DNA from: Bacteroidales bacterium
GTDB taxonomy: Bacteria; Bacteroidota; Bacteroidia; Bacteroidales; P3
NCBI GenBank assembly: GCA_016281475.1
Contig: JAEEIS010000104.1
Span: 1 to 7,788, forward strand
Direction of reading: 5' to 3'
DNA length: 7,788 bases
The notes below the pieces were generated by a model. The model was not told the DNA's origin, did not search any database, and saw nothing but the letters and a program-made list of their open reading frames with translations. This document shows positions 6,427 to 7,788 of this stretch, one piece after another. Positions within the stretch are counted from its first letter, which is position 1. Every line of letters begins with the position of its first letter. The position numbers and the translations under genes are program-made.

Positions 6427-7071
6427 ATGAAGCATATTCGTATTTTTTCAATCGCATTGGCAGCTCTGCTGACGCTTGGTGCATGCCAACAGAAAGCTGT
6501 CGACACCGCCACAGAGGCAAATGCCGACAACATCTATCAATTCTGTGTCGTCGATGGTTTTGGCGACACCGTGTCGCTGGCAGACTATGCCGGGCAGGTG
6601 CTGCTTGTCGTCAACACCGCCACCCAGTGTGGCTTCACGCCGCAGTACGAGGAGTTGCAGTCGCTCTACACCCGTTTCCACGACCGTGGGTTGGAGATAC
6701 TCGATTTCCCCTGCAATCAGTTTGGCGAGCAGGCTCCGGGCTCCTTTGATGAAATCCACACTTTCTGCACCGGCAACTACGGCATCACCTTCCCGCAGAT
6801 GGACAAGATTGATGTCAACGGCGAGAATGCAGCACCCCTTTACACATGGCTCAAGAGCAAAGCCGCTTTCGGTGGCTTTGACCTCAACGACCCCCGTGGT
6901 GCCTTTCTTGATGCCGCTTTCCGTGCGCAGGATAGTCTCTACGACCAGAACCCCGACATCAAGTGGAATTTCACCAAGTTCCTCATCGACCGTCGGGGCA
7001 ACGTGGTAGCCCGTTTCGAGCCCACCGCCGACATGACCACCGTCAACCAAGCCATCGCCGAGCTGCTCTAG
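6427..7071 (+). CDS. Lipoprotein glutathione peroxidase (thiol peroxidase type)
   Basis: 214 residues. An N-terminal lipoprotein signal ends in the lipobox LGAC, so the mature protein starts at lipidated Cys20. It lacks an acidic cluster right after the Cys, so a periplasm-facing location is more likely than surface export. The GPx domain has NTATQCGFT with the peroxidatic residue as Cys68 rather than selenocysteine, FPCNQFGEQAPG (Cys96; Gln102 of the catalytic tetrad) and WNFTKFL (Trp180, Asn181). Cys114 in FCTGNYGITFPQMDKIDVNG sits where the resolving Cys of thioredoxin-dependent plant and bacterial GPx enzymes lies, so reduction by a thioredoxin-like envelope protein is likelier than by glutathione. 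Residues about 144-178 are longer than in compact bacterial GPx proteins. It would reduce hydrogen or lipid peroxides. It is 12 nt downstream of the MarC gene. Confidence 0.95.
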   Translation: MKHIRIFSIALAALLTLGACQQKAVDTATEANADNIYQFCVVDGFGDTVSLADYAGQVLLVVNTATQCGFTPQYEELQSLYTRFHDRGLEILDFPCNQFGEQAPGSFDEIHTFCTGNYGITFPQMDKIDVNGENAAPLYTWLKSKAAFGGFDLNDPRGAFLDAAFRAQDSLYDQNPDIKWNFTKFLIDRRGNVVARFEPTADMTTVNQAIAELL

Positions 7072-7093
7072 TAGGTTGCAATTGGAAATAATC

Positions 7094-7160
7094 AGAGGGA
7101 GTTGAAGAGAGGGTATGTGTGGCATCGCCATGCTTACCTACCCTTTACCTCCCTTTTCTT
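7094..7160 (+). terminator. Probable intrinsic terminator after the MarC-GPx unit
   Basis: An imperfect long hairpin begins about 23 nt after the GPx stop. Outer pairing is AGGGAG (7096-7101) with CTCCCT written as 7149-7154; the middle is AGGGTA (7110-7115) with TACCCT (7139-7144); the tip is GTGTGGC-ATC-GCCATGC (7117-7133) with two G-T pairs. The stem runs into CCCTTTTCTTGTTT, a U-rich tail. A second weak hairpin (7166-7171 with 7182-7187) follows. This suits transcription ending on the plus strand. Confidence 0.55.
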
Positions 7161-7205
7161 GTTTCCTTACTGTCTTAGCATAGTAAGTGTTACCCTTGAT
7201 TTTTA

Positions 7206-7284
7206 ACATTGCAATGTACAATTATTGTAACAAATTGTACATTGCAATGTATGTTTTTGTCTATTGTTTTAGCAATACATTGCT
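7206..7284. repeat. Nested palindrome / inverted-repeat cluster in convergent spacer
   Basis: Arms 7206-7223 and 7233-7250 are exact reverse complements (18 bp) around a 9-nt loop. Each arm itself contains the 12-bp perfect palindrome ACATTGCAATGT (7206-7217 and 7239-7250). A third related near-palindrome, AGCAATACATTGCT, lies at 7271-7284, and its ATACATTGC can pair with GCAATGTAT at 7244-7252, competing with the main stem. The cluster lies between the convergent GPx and adenylate kinase genes, so it is at the 3' end of both. It could be a bidirectional terminator, a protein-binding site or a small mobile-element remnant; the sequence does not decide. Confidence 0.75.
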
Positions 7285-7317
7285 GATTAATGTTTTAAAT
7301 CAATTTTCTCGGTATCT

Positions 7318-7788
7318 TCAATTCCTTTTCAGCAGGGCATCCATTACCTTGCATAGGCGGCTGTTTGTCTCTGAGATTTCGCCGCTGCCGTCGATGCTGA
7401 TGAGGCGGCCCGACACGCGGTAGTAATCGAGCACGGGGCGGGTCTTGTCCTCGTATTCCTCCAGTCGGTGGCGGATTACCTCTTCGGTGTCGTCGCTGCG
7501 GTTGCTGACCAGAGCACGCTCGTGGATGCGGCGCACCAGTTCCTCTTGTGGCACGTCGATGGAAATGACGGCATCCAGTTTGCGCTCCTTTTGGCGGAAG
7601 ATGAACTCCAGCATCTGGCATTGCTGCACCGTGCGAGGGAAGCCGTCGTAGATGATGGAGGGCTGGGGTCGCTCGGGCAGGGGGTCAGTGTCCGCCAGTC
7701 CGCAGGCGCGTCGCAGGCGTATCTCGTCCCACTCGTCCATAGTGGTGCCGCGGCCGGTGTCGATGGCTTTGGCTATGAGGTTCACCAC
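7318..7788 (-). CDS. adk: Adenylate kinase, C-terminal part (5' end outside window)
   Basis: 156 residues are visible; the frame is open to the right edge, and the GTG at the edge is not necessarily a start. Numbering from that Val, VVNLIAKAI fits the end of the AMP-binding helices. IIYDGFPRTVQQ (45-56) is the adenylate kinase signature with its AMP-binding Arg. VISIDVPQEELVRRIHER (74-91), NRSDDTEEVIRHRL (96-109) and YEDKTRPVLDYY (112-123) give the core, the short zinc-free LID with its R.DD motif and the C-terminal helix. The enzyme interconverts ATP, AMP and ADP in the cytoplasm. Odd: residues about 11-44 make the segment before DGFPR roughly 25 residues longer than in typical adenylate kinases. 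A paralogous nucleoside monophosphate kinase remains possible since the P-loop is outside the window. Confidence 0.88.
   Translation of the reverse strand: MVNLIAKAIDTGRGTTMDEWDEIRLRRACGLADTDPLPERPQPSIIYDGFPRTVQQCQMLEFIFRQKERKLDAVISIDVPQEELVRRIHERALVSNRSDDTEEVIRHRLEEYEDKTRPVLDYYRVSGRLISIDGSGEISETNSRLCKVMDALLKRN

Noticed and set aside
6448..7131. A 227-codon minus-strand open frame opposite the GPx gene
   Set aside because: The plus strand encodes an unmistakable GPx with lipobox and catalytic residues; the antisense product has no motif.
7187..7423. A 78-codon plus-strand open frame starting in the convergent spacer
   Set aside because: It begins in the palindrome cluster and then runs antisense through adenylate kinase; the product is hydrophobic and Cys-rich from AT-rich DNA, without a family match.

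Overview
The window looks like chromosomal DNA of a Bacteroidota member, most likely order Bacteroidales and Prevotella-like. The coding DNA is GC-rich by eye and the spacers are AT-rich. None of the seven visible gene starts has a Shine-Dalgarno sequence. The 1988..2440 gene resembles a GreA-tail family I associate with Bacteroidota, and the gene borders carry heptad-like T-rich repeats common in such genomes. The assignment rests on recognition, not on a search.

Layout, left to right: (1) the C-terminal part of a PLP-dependent class I/II aminotransferase (+, cut by the left edge); (2) a perfect AT-rich hairpin; (3) a multi-pass membrane protein (+) followed after 1 nt by a small GreA/GreB-tail protein (+); (4) facing them on the minus strand, a YqiA-like alpha/beta hydrolase followed after 1 nt by a polyisoprenyl-phosphate-type family 2 glycosyltransferase, whose end overlaps the end of the GreA-like gene by 4 nt; (5) a divergent spacer of 184 bp with a composite repeat; (6) a secreted M28 zinc aminopeptidase fused to what looks like an 8-stranded outer-membrane beta-barrel (+); (7) a second hairpin of the same family as the first; (8) a MarC-family membrane protein and a lipoprotein glutathione peroxidase (+, 12 nt apart); (9) a 246 bp convergent spacer with a probable terminator and an elaborate nested palindrome; (10) the C-terminal part of an adenylate kinase (-, cut by the right edge) with an unusual insert before the DGFPR motif.

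Most genes are housekeeping or envelope functions. Possible functional links are a membrane-glycosylation pair (the GT2 and the polytopic membrane protein, which has weak GT-C-like traits) and an envelope peroxide-defence unit (MarC plus lipoprotein GPx). No defence system, CRISPR array, tRNA/rRNA, insertion sequence or phage gene is visible. The least ordinary items are the peptidase-barrel fusion, the three families of intergenic repeats, the nested palindrome at 7206-7284 and the adenylate kinase insert.
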